Assembly: GCF_000518705.1 (NCBI RefSeq)
Contig: NZ_JAEC01000018.1
Location: forward strand, 1 to 64,000
Direction of reading: 5' to 3'
Source: Shewanella colwelliana ATCC 39565
Lineage (GTDB): Bacteria; Pseudomonadota; Gammaproteobacteria; Enterobacterales; Shewanellaceae
Length of the DNA stretch: 64,000 bases
The first letter of the stretch is position 1. The number at the start of each line of letters is the position of its first letter. Made by a program: the position numbers and the translations under genes. Below the pieces are notes generated by a model. The model worked only from the letters and a program-made list of their open reading frames with translations. It searched no databases and was not told where the DNA came from. Below, one piece after another: positions 1 to 8,115 of the stretch.

Positions 1-60
1 CCATATCGGCACAGAGGTTAGCACGTGATCATTGAGCTCAAGCGCTAGGGCGAGTAACAT
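1..60 (-). CDS. N-terminus of an unidentified gene running off the left edge
   Basis: An ATG on the minus strand at 58-60 opens a frame that stays open to the window edge (about 20 codons, starting MLLALALELN). A good Shine-Dalgarno (GGAG) sits five bases upstream. The gene would be divergent from the acyltransferase that starts at 90, with only 29 bases between the starts, so promoters would have to lie inside the opposing genes. Twenty residues are too few to assign a family. The call rests only on the start codon, ribosome site and open frame. Confidence 0.4.
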   Translation of the reverse strand, partial: MLLALALELNDHVLTSVPIW

Positions 61-89
61 AGGTCTCCGAATTTTTAATGGGGAATTAA

Positions 90-974
90 ATGGGCTCGGT
101 TTTATCACGGATAAGAGGCAGCATAGCTTTTAGCTGCTATATCGTTAATACCATCTTTTGGGTAATACCTATCTTATTGGTAAGTATAATAAAACTTATC
201 CCTATTACGCCACTGCGAACTGTTTGTAGCTATCTACTTGATCACTGCGCCACAGCATGGATAAGTGTCAATACGGTTATCGAGCGCATATTTCATCCCG
301 TTGAAATCATTATTGAAGGTGATGCACAACTTTCGACCAAAGAGTGGTATATGGTGATCGCAAATCATCAGTCATGGGTGGATATCCCTGTGCTACAGAG
401 AGTCTTCAATCATAAGATCCCATTCTTAAAATTCTTCCTCAAACAAGAACTGATTTATGTGCCGGTACTAGGCCTTGCTTGGTGGGCATTAGATTTTCCT
501 TTCATGCGACGCTACAGCAGCGCACAACTGCGAAAAAACCCTAAACTCAAAGGGAAAGATATCGAGATCACCCGTAAAGCGTGCGCTAAATTTAAATCTA
601 AACCCGTCAGTATCATGAACTTCGTCGAAGGCACACGTTTTCGTGCCGAAAAGCACCGCAAGCAAAACTCTGAATTTAAACGGTTACTCAAGCCTAAAGC
701 GGGCGGAATGGCATTTGCCTTATCAGCCATGGACGGACAGATCCACAAGCTGGTTGATGTTGCCATTTACTATCCAGGTAAAACCCCTAGCTATTGGGAA
801 TATATTTCTGGCCAAGTGAAACAAGTTAGAGTCGACATTAAAGTGTCTGAAATCGCCCCAGCCATGCGCGGTGACTATATGAATGATAGAGAGTTTAAAA
901 TTAGTTTCCAAAATGAGCTTAACCAAATTTGGAAAGACAAAGATCTCACATTAGAGAAATTGGCTAAGCAATAG
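90..974 (+). CDS. PlsC-type 1-acylglycerol-3-phosphate acyltransferase family protein (YihG-like)
   Basis: This 294-residue inner-membrane protein carries the glycerolipid acyltransferase signature: the HX4D box NHQSWVD at residues 92-98 (His93, Asp98) and the substrate-binding box FVEGTRF at 178-184. A hydrophobic segment at about 15-40 anchors it. The length and N-terminal helix match the YihG/YihG-like branch of the PlsC superfamily, which in E. coli moves acyl groups onto lysophosphatidic acid as an alternative to PlsC. The start has a GGGGA ribosome site six bases upstream. A paralogue follows 29 bases downstream on the same strand. Acyl preference cannot be read from the sequence. Confidence 0.88.
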   Translation: MGSVLSRIRGSIAFSCYIVNTIFWVIPILLVSIIKLIPITPLRTVCSYLLDHCATAWISVNTVIERIFHPVEIIIEGDAQLSTKEWYMVIANHQSWVDIPVLQRVFNHKIPFLKFFLKQELIYVPVLGLAWWALDFPFMRRYSSAQLRKNPKLKGKDIEITRKACAKFKSKPVSIMNFVEGTRFRAEKHRKQNSEFKRLLKPKAGGMAFALSAMDGQIHKLVDVAIYYPGKTPSYWEYISGQVKQVRVDIKVSEIAPAMRGDYMNDREFKISFQNELNQIWKDKDLTLEKLAKQ

Positions 975-1003
975 TTTGTACTAAACAAAGGTATTTCAGA
1001 AAG

Positions 1004-1954
1004 ATGTTAAATTTTTTACCAGGCCCCATCTTATTTGCATTGAGTTCACTGTTGCTGGTGATAAATACCGTACTATGGAGCAGTTTGATCTGTGTTGGTG
1101 GCTTAGTAAAACTATTGGTGCCTATTGCTGGATTTCGACGAATAATAACCATCATCATGAACCGCTTTATGTGGGGCTGGGCGACCTGCAATGGCGGTAT
1201 TCTCTATCTTATCGCCAAGATAGAATGGGATATTGAGGGCTTAGAGGGGCTTAAGAAAGATGGTTGGTATTTACTGATTAGCAACCATCTTAGCGGGTTC
1301 GACATCGCTGCGCTCACGTATGTCCTGCGCAATAACATCCCAATGTTAAAGTTCTTCTTAAAAAAGGAGCTACTTTGGGTGCCTTTCATGGGGTTAGGTT
1401 GTTGGTCGCTTGATATGCCATTTATGAACCGTACTAGCGCTAAGCAGTTGCGTAAGAATCCTAAACTGAAAGGAAAAGATTTAGCAACGACTCGTCGTTC
1501 GTGCGAGAAGTTCAAAACCATGCCTACATCTATTATCAACTACGTCGAAGGCAGCCGTTTTACCAAAGAGAAACATGCCCGTCAGCGTTCTCCATACCGC
1601 TATCTCCTTCGCCCTAAAGCCGGTGGTATCGCGTTTACTATTTCAGCAATGGGCGAACAGTTTACCAGCTTACTCAATGTGACTTTAGTGTATCCAGATT
1701 CTGCAGATGACACACTAACTGAAGTGATGCACGGAAAAATAAAACGCATTGTGGTGCGCATTGAGACCATGCCAGTACCTGAAGTCGATGATGCTAAATA
1801 CTTTAGTGACGCTGATTGTCGCGCACAATTTCAACGCTGGCTTAATGGCGTGTGGCAACAAAAAGATGAACAGATCCATCAAATTTTGCTCAAGTACAAC
1901 TCTAAGCAACTCTCTGGTTCAAAACAAGAATCGGACGCAATAGAGTCTCACTAA
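1004..1954 (+). CDS. Second PlsC-type acyltransferase, tandem paralogue
   Basis: This 316-residue protein is the paralogue of the preceding gene. Both share the block ending in LRKNPKLKGKD between the two catalytic boxes. The HX4D box is NHLSGFD at 94-100 (His95, Asp100) and the second box is YVEGSRF at 180-186, so both catalytic elements are intact. N-terminal hydrophobic helices at about 8-45 suggest inner-membrane anchoring. The pair is probably one transcript (29-base gap) ended by the hairpin at 1983-2002. The extra 22 residues at the C-terminus are polar and unlike the first copy. The pair may differ in acyl-chain or headgroup preference; that is inference. Confidence 0.87.
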   Translation: MLNFLPGPILFALSSLLLVINTVLWSSLICVGGLVKLLVPIAGFRRIITIIMNRFMWGWATCNGGILYLIAKIEWDIEGLEGLKKDGWYLLISNHLSGFDIAALTYVLRNNIPMLKFFLKKELLWVPFMGLGCWSLDMPFMNRTSAKQLRKNPKLKGKDLATTRRSCEKFKTMPTSIINYVEGSRFTKEKHARQRSPYRYLLRPKAGGIAFTISAMGEQFTSLLNVTLVYPDSADDTLTEVMHGKIKRIVVRIETMPVPEVDDAKYFSDADCRAQFQRWLNGVWQQKDEQIHQILLKYNSKQLSGSKQESDAIESH

Positions 1955-1982
1955 TCTTTGCCTCTTAGAGGGCAGCCACACA

Positions 1983-2006
1983 AAGTCGCCTCAGGGCGAC
2001 TTTTTT
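1983..2006 (+). terminator. Rho-independent terminator after the acyltransferase pair
   Basis: AAGTCGCC pairs with GGCGACTT across a four-base loop, followed by a T run. It lies 29 bases after the stop codon. Confidence 0.85.
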
Positions 2007-2021
2007 ATTATCGCACAAAAA

Positions 2022-2033
2022 ATTGTCAACAAT
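2022..2033. promoter_or_regulatory. Candidate GntR operator, site 1
   Basis: ATTGTCAACAAT is a perfect inverted repeat of ATTGT around two bases. It fits the T-GT-N-AC-A core typical of FadR/FCD-type GntR operators. It is about 190 bases upstream of the GntR gene and is the reverse complement of the site at 2154-2165. Confidence 0.55.
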
Positions 2034-2153
2034 AAAGCCATAAACAAGCTATACAACCCACCTTGAACTCGACAATAAAAATCATCTACAACCAAAAAAA
2101 ACAACAACTTAAATCACCAACCAAAGCCATTGCGACTTATGTCTAACAGTTAG

Positions 2154-2165
2154 ATTGTTGACAAT
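2154..2165. promoter_or_regulatory. Candidate GntR operator, site 2
   Basis: ATTGTTGACAAT has the same palindromic ATTGTNNACAAT form as the site at 2022-2033 and lies 54 bases before the start of the GntR gene. Two identical sites in one upstream region suggest autoregulation, possibly by looping. Confidence 0.6.
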
Positions 2166-2219
2166 AGACATGTGTCGCTCTAATTTTACCAGTGCACACA
2201 AAACCGAGAGCAGAATCAT

Positions 2220-2912
2220 TTGAACCTGTCCAAGCATCAAACAAGTCACCCGACAAAATCTGGTGCAACCTTGGCTGATAAGGCCTTGCTTGCAATACAA
2301 ACCAGTATTATTAAGGGCGAGTTAGCTGCAGGCAGTAAAATCAATGAGCAAGCATTAGCTGAGCAATATGGAATGAGTCGCGGGCCGACAAGAGAAGCAC
2401 TGCTCACCCTAGAGCGACGACGCCTCATTGTCAGAACACCCCATATTGGCGCGCGGGTTGCAGAATTAACAATCGAGGAGCTTAACGATTTATATCGACT
2501 GCGCAGCGTATTAGAAGGCATGGCCTGTGAGCTTGCGGCACAACATATCAATCAAGAGGAACTCGCACAGTTAGAGGCACTGCTCGTCAAACAAGAGCAG
2601 GCATTAGCGGCTGGGGATACCTTCTTTCAAAAAGAGGGCGATGTGGATTTTCACTATCGAATCATTCAGGCCAGTAGGAGTAAACACCTTCAAGAAACCT
2701 TGATTGGTGGTCTTTATCACCTACTGAGAATGTATCGTTATCAATGCACCAACATCAACCGGCCGACCAAGGCCTTGGCTGACCATCGGCGCATTGTCGA
2801 AGCGATTGCCCAGCGAGATGGTGAGTTAGCCAGTTTATTAATGCGACGCCATATTGAGCAGGGCAGAAAGAATACAGAGAAACGCTTAGCGACATTACAG
2901 CAAAGCCAATAG
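2220..2912 (+). CDS. GntR-family (FCD/FadR subfamily) transcriptional regulator
   Basis: The protein is 230 residues, the usual length for the FCD subfamily. An N-terminal winged helix-turn-helix (about 20-85, with a recognition helix around SRGPTREAL) is followed by an all-helical FCD ligand domain (about 95-220). This carries the metal-site pattern D-x3-H in DVDFHYR and further histidines in ADHRRI and RRHIEQ. FCD regulators usually sense carboxylic acids. The start at 2220 is TTG with no strong ribosome site, so the true start may lie slightly downstream. From memory, a GntR regulator of the methylcitrate (prp) operon sits near ilvE in Shewanella; here no prp genes follow, only ilvE on the other strand. 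The prp assignment is inference. Confidence 0.85.
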   Translation: MNLSKHQTSHPTKSGATLADKALLAIQTSIIKGELAAGSKINEQALAEQYGMSRGPTREALLTLERRRLIVRTPHIGARVAELTIEELNDLYRLRSVLEGMACELAAQHINQEELAQLEALLVKQEQALAAGDTFFQKEGDVDFHYRIIQASRSKHLQETLIGGLYHLLRMYRYQCTNINRPTKALADHRRIVEAIAQRDGELASLLMRRHIEQGRKNTEKRLATLQQSQ

Positions 2913-3061
2913 AAAAATGATTATCCAAATTTTAATGAGTGCACGAGTCATACAAATGTCATTCAATAGATGCGTGATTTATTGATGCCGTTGGTATACC
3001 GAGCCCTCGACACAGGGTTCATGGTTATCGAGTGTTGAACTGGTAGCCATTGACATGAGAC

Positions 3062-3094
3062 AGCCTCGCCCCACCCTTCCGGCGAGGCTTTTTC
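3062..3094 (+). terminator. Rho-independent terminator downstream of the GntR gene
   Basis: AGCCTCGCC (3062-3070) pairs with GGCGAGGCT (3081-3089) and is followed by TTTTCTC. It is 150 bases past the GntR stop, with no recognisable gene between, so it may be the leftover end of a lost operon. Confidence 0.7.
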
Positions 3095-3123
3095 TCATTT
3101 TAAAACCCCATCCCACGGCCAAT

Positions 3124-3150
3124 AAAAAAGGCGCCATCAACGCCTTTTAA
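3124..3150 (-). terminator. Terminator of ilvE
   Basis: AAAAGGCG (3126-3133) and CGCCTTTT (3141-3148) form a hairpin. Read on the minus strand it ends in a T run, 38 bases beyond the ilvE stop. Confidence 0.8.
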
Positions 3151-3187
3151 GTGAGTAAAATAGCATTTTAACCAGATACTTACTGGA

Positions 3188-4279
3188 TTAACCCACGATA
3201 CGCTCAACGTGTTGAATCCAACCTTTAGGGCCTTCACGCTTGCCCTTTTGAATGTCGGTTAACACTTGATAAATTCGGCGAGTATGCTCACCCACTTCAC
3301 CATTACCGACCGTCACAACACGGTTGTCTTCAAAGATATAAGAGCCCACCGGCGAGACAACGGCAGCGGTGCCAAATCCACCCGCTTCGATGATTTCACC
3401 TGACTCGATATCACGAATAAACTGATCCAACATCACTGTTTCTTGGCGCACTTCACAGCCCAGCACCTCACCCAAATCCAAAATAGATTGCGAGGTGATT
3501 GACTTCAAAATGGTGTCGGTAAATTTAGGAATAATAATGGTGCCATCTTTGAGCACATGGAAATGGTTCATTGCACCCACTTCCTCAATCTGTTTGTTGT
3601 TAGCGTCAAGGTAGAGCACTTGCGCTGCACCATACTCTGCTGCTGCCTTACCGGCTTTCAACGATGCCGCGTAGTTACCAGCGGCTTTAGAGGCCCCCGT
3701 ACCACCGGACACCGCACGGTGAAAGCGTTCAGTGATCAGCAAGCGAATCGCCTTATCAAAACCATCTGCGTAATACGCGCCGCTTGGGCTCAACATCACG
3801 CAAAAAGTATATTGCTGGCTTGGGCTGACAGATAGACGGTCCTCTGTGGCAAAGATAAAGGGACGAATATAAAGACACGCGCCCTCTTGCATTGGAAACC
3901 ACAAACGGTCAACGTCAATTAAGGCATTAATGCCTTCAAGCTGCATCGCTTCTGGAAGCGCTGGAATACAAATAATGTCCGCGCTGCGGTTTAAACGCTC
4001 GGCATTTTTGTCTAAACGAAAAGTATATATTTCACCATCTTCATGCATAAAGGCTTTGGCACCTTCAAACACTGACTGCCCATAGTGCAGCGCTATCGCG
4101 CCAGGGGCGACCTCAAAAGGTCCATATGGGACAACTCTCGGATCACGCCACTCCCCATCGCGATAATCCATCAAAAACATATGATCAGTTCTTAAATTAC
4201 CGAATCCAACATTGGTTTCAGGCTGAAACTGCTCAGTACGGCGCTCAGACGCAGGTTTTAAATTATAGTTTATGTGCAT
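3188..4279 (-). CDS. ilvE: Branched-chain amino acid aminotransferase
   Basis: This 363-residue class IV PLP aminotransferase interconverts leucine, isoleucine or valine with their 2-oxo acids, using glutamate/2-oxoglutarate, in the cytoplasm. The N-terminal half shows the fold-type IV pattern with HYGQSVFEGAKAF (65-77), the RPF motif (139-141) and the PLP-lysine block GGTGASKAAGNYAAS (Lys198). Further on are EEVGAMNHF and the IEAGGFGTAAVVSPVG phosphate-loop region. The length and these motifs match the longer, eukaryote-like BCAT group rather than the roughly 310-residue E. coli IlvE. It appears monocistronic, with its own terminator. Confidence 0.95.
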   Translation of the reverse strand: MHINYNLKPASERRTEQFQPETNVGFGNLRTDHMFLMDYRDGEWRDPRVVPYGPFEVAPGAIALHYGQSVFEGAKAFMHEDGEIYTFRLDKNAERLNRSADIICIPALPEAMQLEGINALIDVDRLWFPMQEGACLYIRPFIFATEDRLSVSPSQQYTFCVMLSPSGAYYADGFDKAIRLLITERFHRAVSGGTGASKAAGNYAASLKAGKAAAEYGAAQVLYLDANNKQIEEVGAMNHFHVLKDGTIIIPKFTDTILKSITSQSILDLGEVLGCEVRQETVMLDQFIRDIESGEIIEAGGFGTAAVVSPVGSYIFEDNRVVTVGNGEVGEHTRRIYQVLTDIQKGKREGPKGWIQHVERIVG

Positions 4280-4501
4280 TGCATACCACCTTGATTACTG
4301 AATAAGCAGACTATGGATGCACCGCTATAAAGTCAAGCACAATGGGGGCTGTCATCAAAGTCTTCATCAAGAAAGGAGTACAGATTTTGAAACAGTTAAA
4401 CGAAAAGTATGATGAGACGGTTTGCACCACACACTGATTCAGGCCAACGTATGTTAATGACCTTATCAGTGAATAGTTTTATAGCAAAAAATGAGGCAAG
4501 A

Positions 4502-5260
4502 TTAGCCTCGGCAATCATGACGTTTACCGGTCGCTAAGCAGGTTTCACAGGTTCGAACCTTACCTTCCCCTCTATCGAGAAACTCGCTGATCCTCACCAC
4601 CATATCGCACATCATCTCCTGGGTGATCGGTGTTTTCCACGCATAGCGGTTCATTAAACGACTAATGTGGCGAAAACCAGTCTCATCATCGGGAGTAAAA
4701 TAACACTCATCCATCAACCGGCTTTCGTAAGAGGATGTCGCCCCCGCTAAGAAGAAATACAGTGACTGTACCAACTCCTTAATGTCCATCTCGGTTGCCA
4801 TTAATTCACCTTGGGCAACCGCCTCTTCGATAGGCGCTCGAATACAACTCCAAAACAGATTTACGCGATGACGTAATATTTCAATTTTTTCCGAACTCGC
4901 CAATTGCCAGAACATACTATTTATCGATACAACTCGCAAAATATTAAAAATTGGGCTTCTTTTAACAACTTCGAAAGTAAATAAAATAGGCAGTACAGAT
5001 AATTGCTGAATATTAAATTGAGGGTTCTCTGAAATAAATACTGGAATTCGACTAGAAGTTGTATTCCTTAGAAAAAGACAAACTAAAACATCTTCTTTAG
5101 ATTCAAAATATTTATATAGCGTATTAGTTGAACATTCTGCCTGCTTGGCTATCTGCGCAAAACGAAAAGACACAACACCCTGATTATCAATTAATTTTTC
5201 AGCCTCATCGAGAAGTTGATTACATCGTAGTGCTTCACAGCTGTCTTTAGGACACCGCAT
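4502..5260 (-). CDS. TetR-family regulator with cysteine clusters, divergent from the flavoprotein operon
   Basis: This 252-residue protein has a TetR HTH at about 10-60 (helix-turn-helix around FAQIAKQAECSTNTLYKYF) and a larger than average ligand domain. Cys3, Cys8 and Cys13 lie before the HTH, and a C-terminal tail carries C238-x2-C241 plus Cys250. The paralogue at 9929-10720 keeps Cys3, Cys13, Cys238 and Cys241 at the same positions, which suggests metal, heme or redox sensing. It is transcribed away from the Tat flavoprotein operon across 187 bases, the usual arrangement for a local regulator. The inducer is unknown. The ribosome site is weak. Confidence 0.85.
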   Translation of the reverse strand: MRCPKDSCEALRCNQLLDEAEKLIDNQGVVSFRFAQIAKQAECSTNTLYKYFESKEDVLVCLFLRNTTSSRIPVFISENPQFNIQQLSVLPILFTFEVVKRSPIFNILRVVSINSMFWQLASSEKIEILRHRVNLFWSCIRAPIEEAVAQGELMATEMDIKELVQSLYFFLAGATSSYESRLMDECYFTPDDETGFRHISRLMNRYAWKTPITQEMMCDMVVRISEFLDRGEGKVRTCETCLATGKRHDCRG

Positions 5261-5447
5261 ATTTATACCATTTAACTTATAAATCTCATGCCATTTTATG
5301 GTCCCAGCACTAATTAGATACTTAAAAGAAACATTTTCTCAACCATCATCACATAAAACTTTCTCCCCCAATCCAAAGTGTGATTTCGCGCATAATTAGC
5401 CTTGCCCACAAACCATATTGTTACCCCAAGTTAATCGGAGGTAACAA
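5261..5447. promoter_or_regulatory. Divergent promoter region, TetR / reductase operon
   Basis: The 187 AT-rich bases between the two divergent starts must hold both promoters and probably the TetR operator. The downstream gene has a strong ribosome site (CGGAGG, seven to eight bases before ATG at 5448). I could not identify a convincing palindrome by eye. Confidence 0.5.
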
Positions 5448-6950
5448 ATGCAAACAAGACGTTCATTTTTAAAACTAGGCGCTGGTGCTGCAGCTGCTGG
5501 CGCACTAGTCCCCTTCAGCTCAAATGCCAGTCCATCGGATATCAAATGGGATGAGCAACATGAGATTGTTATTGTCGGCTCAGGCTTCGCAGGCCTCGCT
5601 GCAGCCGTAGAGGCGGGTAAGCTAGGAGCGAAAGACATTGTAGTATTTGAAAAGCTCGGTGTTTACGGCGGCAACAGCACACTCAACGCAGGCCAAGCCT
5701 GTTTTGCTAATACCGACTTACAAAAGAAGCTGGGTATCGAAGACAGCGCTGAACTGATGGTGCAAGATCAGCTCAAATCCGGCCGTGGCTACGCAAGCGA
5801 AGAACTCCTGCGTCATAGTGCTGAGCTTGGTCCCTACATCTACCAACTCACCAAAGATTGCGGCTGCATTTACCGCGATCACATCATCAATACTGGCGGC
5901 ACCAGTGCCACTCGCAGTCACCAAGTGATTGAGCGCAGTGGTTCTGGCTTTATCCGCCCTATGTTGAAAACCGCACGCAGTTACGGTGTAAAAACCAAAA
6001 TTCGTCATAAGTTCGAAGGCTTGATCACCGCTGCTGACGGTCAGGTTTTAGGAATCAAAGTGCGTCGAGGCTACCATTTTGGTCACGAAAACTCAGGTGA
6101 GCTGATCAATGTAAAAGCCGATAAAGGGGTGCTTATTGCCACTGGTGGCTTTGGTGCCAACGTCAATTTCCGCCAAGCACTCGATCCAAATCTTGGTGCT
6201 GAAGTGGGTTGCACCAATGCGCGTGGTGCAACCGGCGATGGCCTTATCGCCATGCTCGCAGAGGGTGCTATGCCCGTGCACTTGAGCTTTATTCAATCTG
6301 GCCCCTGGGCATCACCAGATGAAGGCGGATTTGGCTATGGTGCTGGCTTCTCACTGTATAACTTCCCTCATTCAGTCGCCATTGACCGCTCAACTGGTCA
6401 ACGTTTCATGAACGAAACCGCTGACCGAAAAACCCGTGCTGACTTAGAGGTTCAACGCCGAGATAAAGATGGCAAACCAAACCCAGCACTGCTGATTGCA
6501 CCTAAGCACGAAGCACAAAAAGATCCCTCTATGGACAATGTACTGCGCTACAAGGTCGCGTGGGAATTTGACTCAGTAGAAGCTATCGCCAAGCACTTTG
6601 ATGTGCCTTTCAAGCCGCTTAAGAAACAGATAGACGATTGGAACACATATGTAAAAGCTGGCGAAGACCCTCAATTTGGCAAACGCATGAACATGAGTAC
6701 CGGCATCTACCTTACCGCACCATTCATTGTGCAGCGTCTGTGGCCAAAAGTGCACTACTGCCAAGGTGGCATTCAAATCAATACCAAAGCAGAAGTCATT
6801 GCAGCAAAAACCGGTGAGAAAATTCCAGGTCTTTACGCAGCGGGCGAAGTCTCTGGTGGCGTCCATGGCGTCAGCCGACTAGGTGGATGCTCAACCCCTG
6901 AATGCATGGCGTTTGGCGTTACCGCCGCTCGCTCAATCATGGAAGCGTAA
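5448..6950 (+). CDS. Tat-exported FAD-dependent enoate/fumarate reductase-like flavoprotein
   Basis: The protein is 500 residues. It opens with a twin-arginine signal (TRRSFLKL, residues 3-10; probable cleavage near SNA at 25-27) and an FAD Rossmann motif VIVGSGFAGLAA (41-52). The rest follows the flavocytochrome c fumarate reductase fold. Aligned by eye with Shewanella FccA, the proton-shuttle arginine is kept (Arg327 in NETADR), as is one carboxylate-binding arginine (Arg477 in SRLGG). FccA His365 is replaced by Gly285 (IQSGPW) and His504 by Tyr437 (KVHYCQ). The fold and the arginine argue for reduction of a carbon-carbon double bond next to a carboxylate in the periplasm; the lost histidines argue against fumarate. 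The cytochrome is a separate gene nine bases downstream. Confidence 0.9.
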   Translation: MQTRRSFLKLGAGAAAAGALVPFSSNASPSDIKWDEQHEIVIVGSGFAGLAAAVEAGKLGAKDIVVFEKLGVYGGNSTLNAGQACFANTDLQKKLGIEDSAELMVQDQLKSGRGYASEELLRHSAELGPYIYQLTKDCGCIYRDHIINTGGTSATRSHQVIERSGSGFIRPMLKTARSYGVKTKIRHKFEGLITAADGQVLGIKVRRGYHFGHENSGELINVKADKGVLIATGGFGANVNFRQALDPNLGAEVGCTNARGATGDGLIAMLAEGAMPVHLSFIQSGPWASPDEGGFGYGAGFSLYNFPHSVAIDRSTGQRFMNETADRKTRADLEVQRRDKDGKPNPALLIAPKHEAQKDPSMDNVLRYKVAWEFDSVEAIAKHFDVPFKPLKKQIDDWNTYVKAGEDPQFGKRMNMSTGIYLTAPFIVQRLWPKVHYCQGGIQINTKAEVIAAKTGEKIPGLYAAGEVSGGVHGVSRLGGCSTPECMAFGVTAARSIMEA

Positions 6951-6959
6951 GGATTTAAC

Positions 6960-7313
6960 ATGAATAAACTCAACCTATTACTTGTTCTGGCATTGACTAG
7001 CTGTATCGCTCTCTCTGTACAAGCTCGAGATAAACGCGACTACCACGACATGGTTTACGACTCAGGTTGTAAAACCTGCCATGACCAAGGAACAAAGCGA
7101 TTCCCGTCAGATGAGGCCTGCCTGCAATGCCACGACATGGCTGAGCTCGCAGAGCAAACCAAGCGCGAAGGCCACGACGCAAAACAGAATCCCCATGACA
7201 GCATGCATTACGGCCAAGAAGCGCCTTGTATGGAGTGTCACGGAGAACATAAACCAAAGCAAGCAATCTGCATGGATTGCCACAACTTTGATTACCCTAA
7301 ATTCAAACACTAG
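6960..7313 (+). CDS. Periplasmic tetraheme cytochrome c, electron donor to the flavoprotein
   Basis: This 117-residue protein has a Sec signal peptide (about 1-22) and four CxxCH heme sites: CKTCH (37-41), CLQCH (54-58), CMECH (90-94) and CMDCH (104-108). Extra histidines (His72, His79, His83, His96) can act as distal ligands. Size and spacing match the tetraheme domain that is fused to the N-terminus of FccA; here it is a separate subunit, as in other two-subunit periplasmic acrylate/cinnamate-type reductases. A TAAGGA ribosome site overlaps the end of the flavoprotein gene, so the two are coupled. It would pass electrons from the CymA/quinol pool to the FAD subunit (inference). Confidence 0.93.
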   Translation: MNKLNLLLVLALTSCIALSVQARDKRDYHDMVYDSGCKTCHDQGTKRFPSDEACLQCHDMAELAEQTKREGHDAKQNPHDSMHYGQEAPCMECHGEHKPKQAICMDCHNFDYPKFKH

Positions 7314-7343
7314 AAAATAGATAAATAGCCAAAGGAAATGATG

Positions 7344-8081
7344 ATGAAAAAACTACTAATTGCCTCAGCCGTATTGATGACAGGGTGTGCAGTCGCTGCC
7401 GATAAGCCTGCAGACAAACCATGGCACAATGAAAAGCCAACGCTTTCAACAATTAATGCGCCAACCAAGGTTATGCCAATGGTGTGTAAGCAAGAGCAAG
7501 CGATGGCATATCTTAAAGAGCTACAATCGGGTGAAAAAGATATCTACAGCATTAAGTCGAATGATCATGGCGGTAAGGGTGCCAACGAATCAGGCTGGCT
7601 AACATGGCGCGTGGATGATCCAAGCAACCTTATTCCATGTCCTGAAGGTGGTGCTGCGGCAACAGAAGTTGGCATGTGCTGGAAAGAGCTTAACGATGAA
7701 CCAACGGTTATCGGCCTGGTTCGTGTGGCGCCGGGTACTGCGGCACCGCACTACCATCGTGAAATGGAATGTTATTACGGCTTAAGTGGCCAAGGCCTAA
7801 CTTGGGCACAAGAGCGTATGCAACCATTCGGCCCAGGGGACTACATCGAAATCCCAAGTAAAGCGATGCACTACACACCAAACACCTATGATGACCAAGA
7901 TCTGATCTATATGTATTGGTTCCCGCTAGATGGCAAGTTCTCTACCTTCAAGTACCAGTGGCCACAAGATGTAGGTCCAGGCGAACAGTTGATGTTTGAC
8001 TTCATTCCATACACTAACTCCAAGTTAGTACGTTCAGGGAATGGTGGTTACGGCTGGGATGTGGTTCAAAAATCTAAGTAA
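7344..8081 (+). CDS. Exported cupin-domain protein of the reductase operon, possible lyase
   Basis: This 245-residue protein has a signal peptide. LMTGC at 11-15 could be a lipobox, though cleavage after AVAA by signal peptidase I is also possible. The cupin core is complete: motif 1 with His136, His138 and Glu142 (PHYHREMECYYGLSG) and motif 2 with His176 (GDYIEIPSKAMHYTPN). Tyr144 follows two residues after the glutamate. This His-His-Glu-His set binds a divalent metal. Cupin DMSP lyases have the same ligand spacing and a catalytic tyrosine at that place, but the pattern is common to many cupins and is not diagnostic. Start chosen at 7344 because AAAGGAA is seven bases upstream. The operon position suggests it makes or modifies the reductase's substrate. 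Confidence 0.85.
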   Translation: MKKLLIASAVLMTGCAVAADKPADKPWHNEKPTLSTINAPTKVMPMVCKQEQAMAYLKELQSGEKDIYSIKSNDHGGKGANESGWLTWRVDDPSNLIPCPEGGAAATEVGMCWKELNDEPTVIGLVRVAPGTAAPHYHREMECYYGLSGQGLTWAQERMQPFGPGDYIEIPSKAMHYTPNTYDDQDLIYMYWFPLDGKFSTFKYQWPQDVGPGEQLMFDFIPYTNSKLVRSGNGGYGWDVVQKSK

Positions 8082-8115
8082 TCAACCTTAACGCTTAAGC
8101 GGAGAATGAGGTCAG

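Noticed and set aside
7752..7872. Cupin spacing identical to DMSP lyases (His, +2 His, +6 Glu, +8 Tyr, +40 His) as proof of DMSP lyase activity
   Set aside because: The HxHxxxExY pattern and the distance to the last histidine are common to many cupins, so the match is not diagnostic. It is kept only as one hypothesis.
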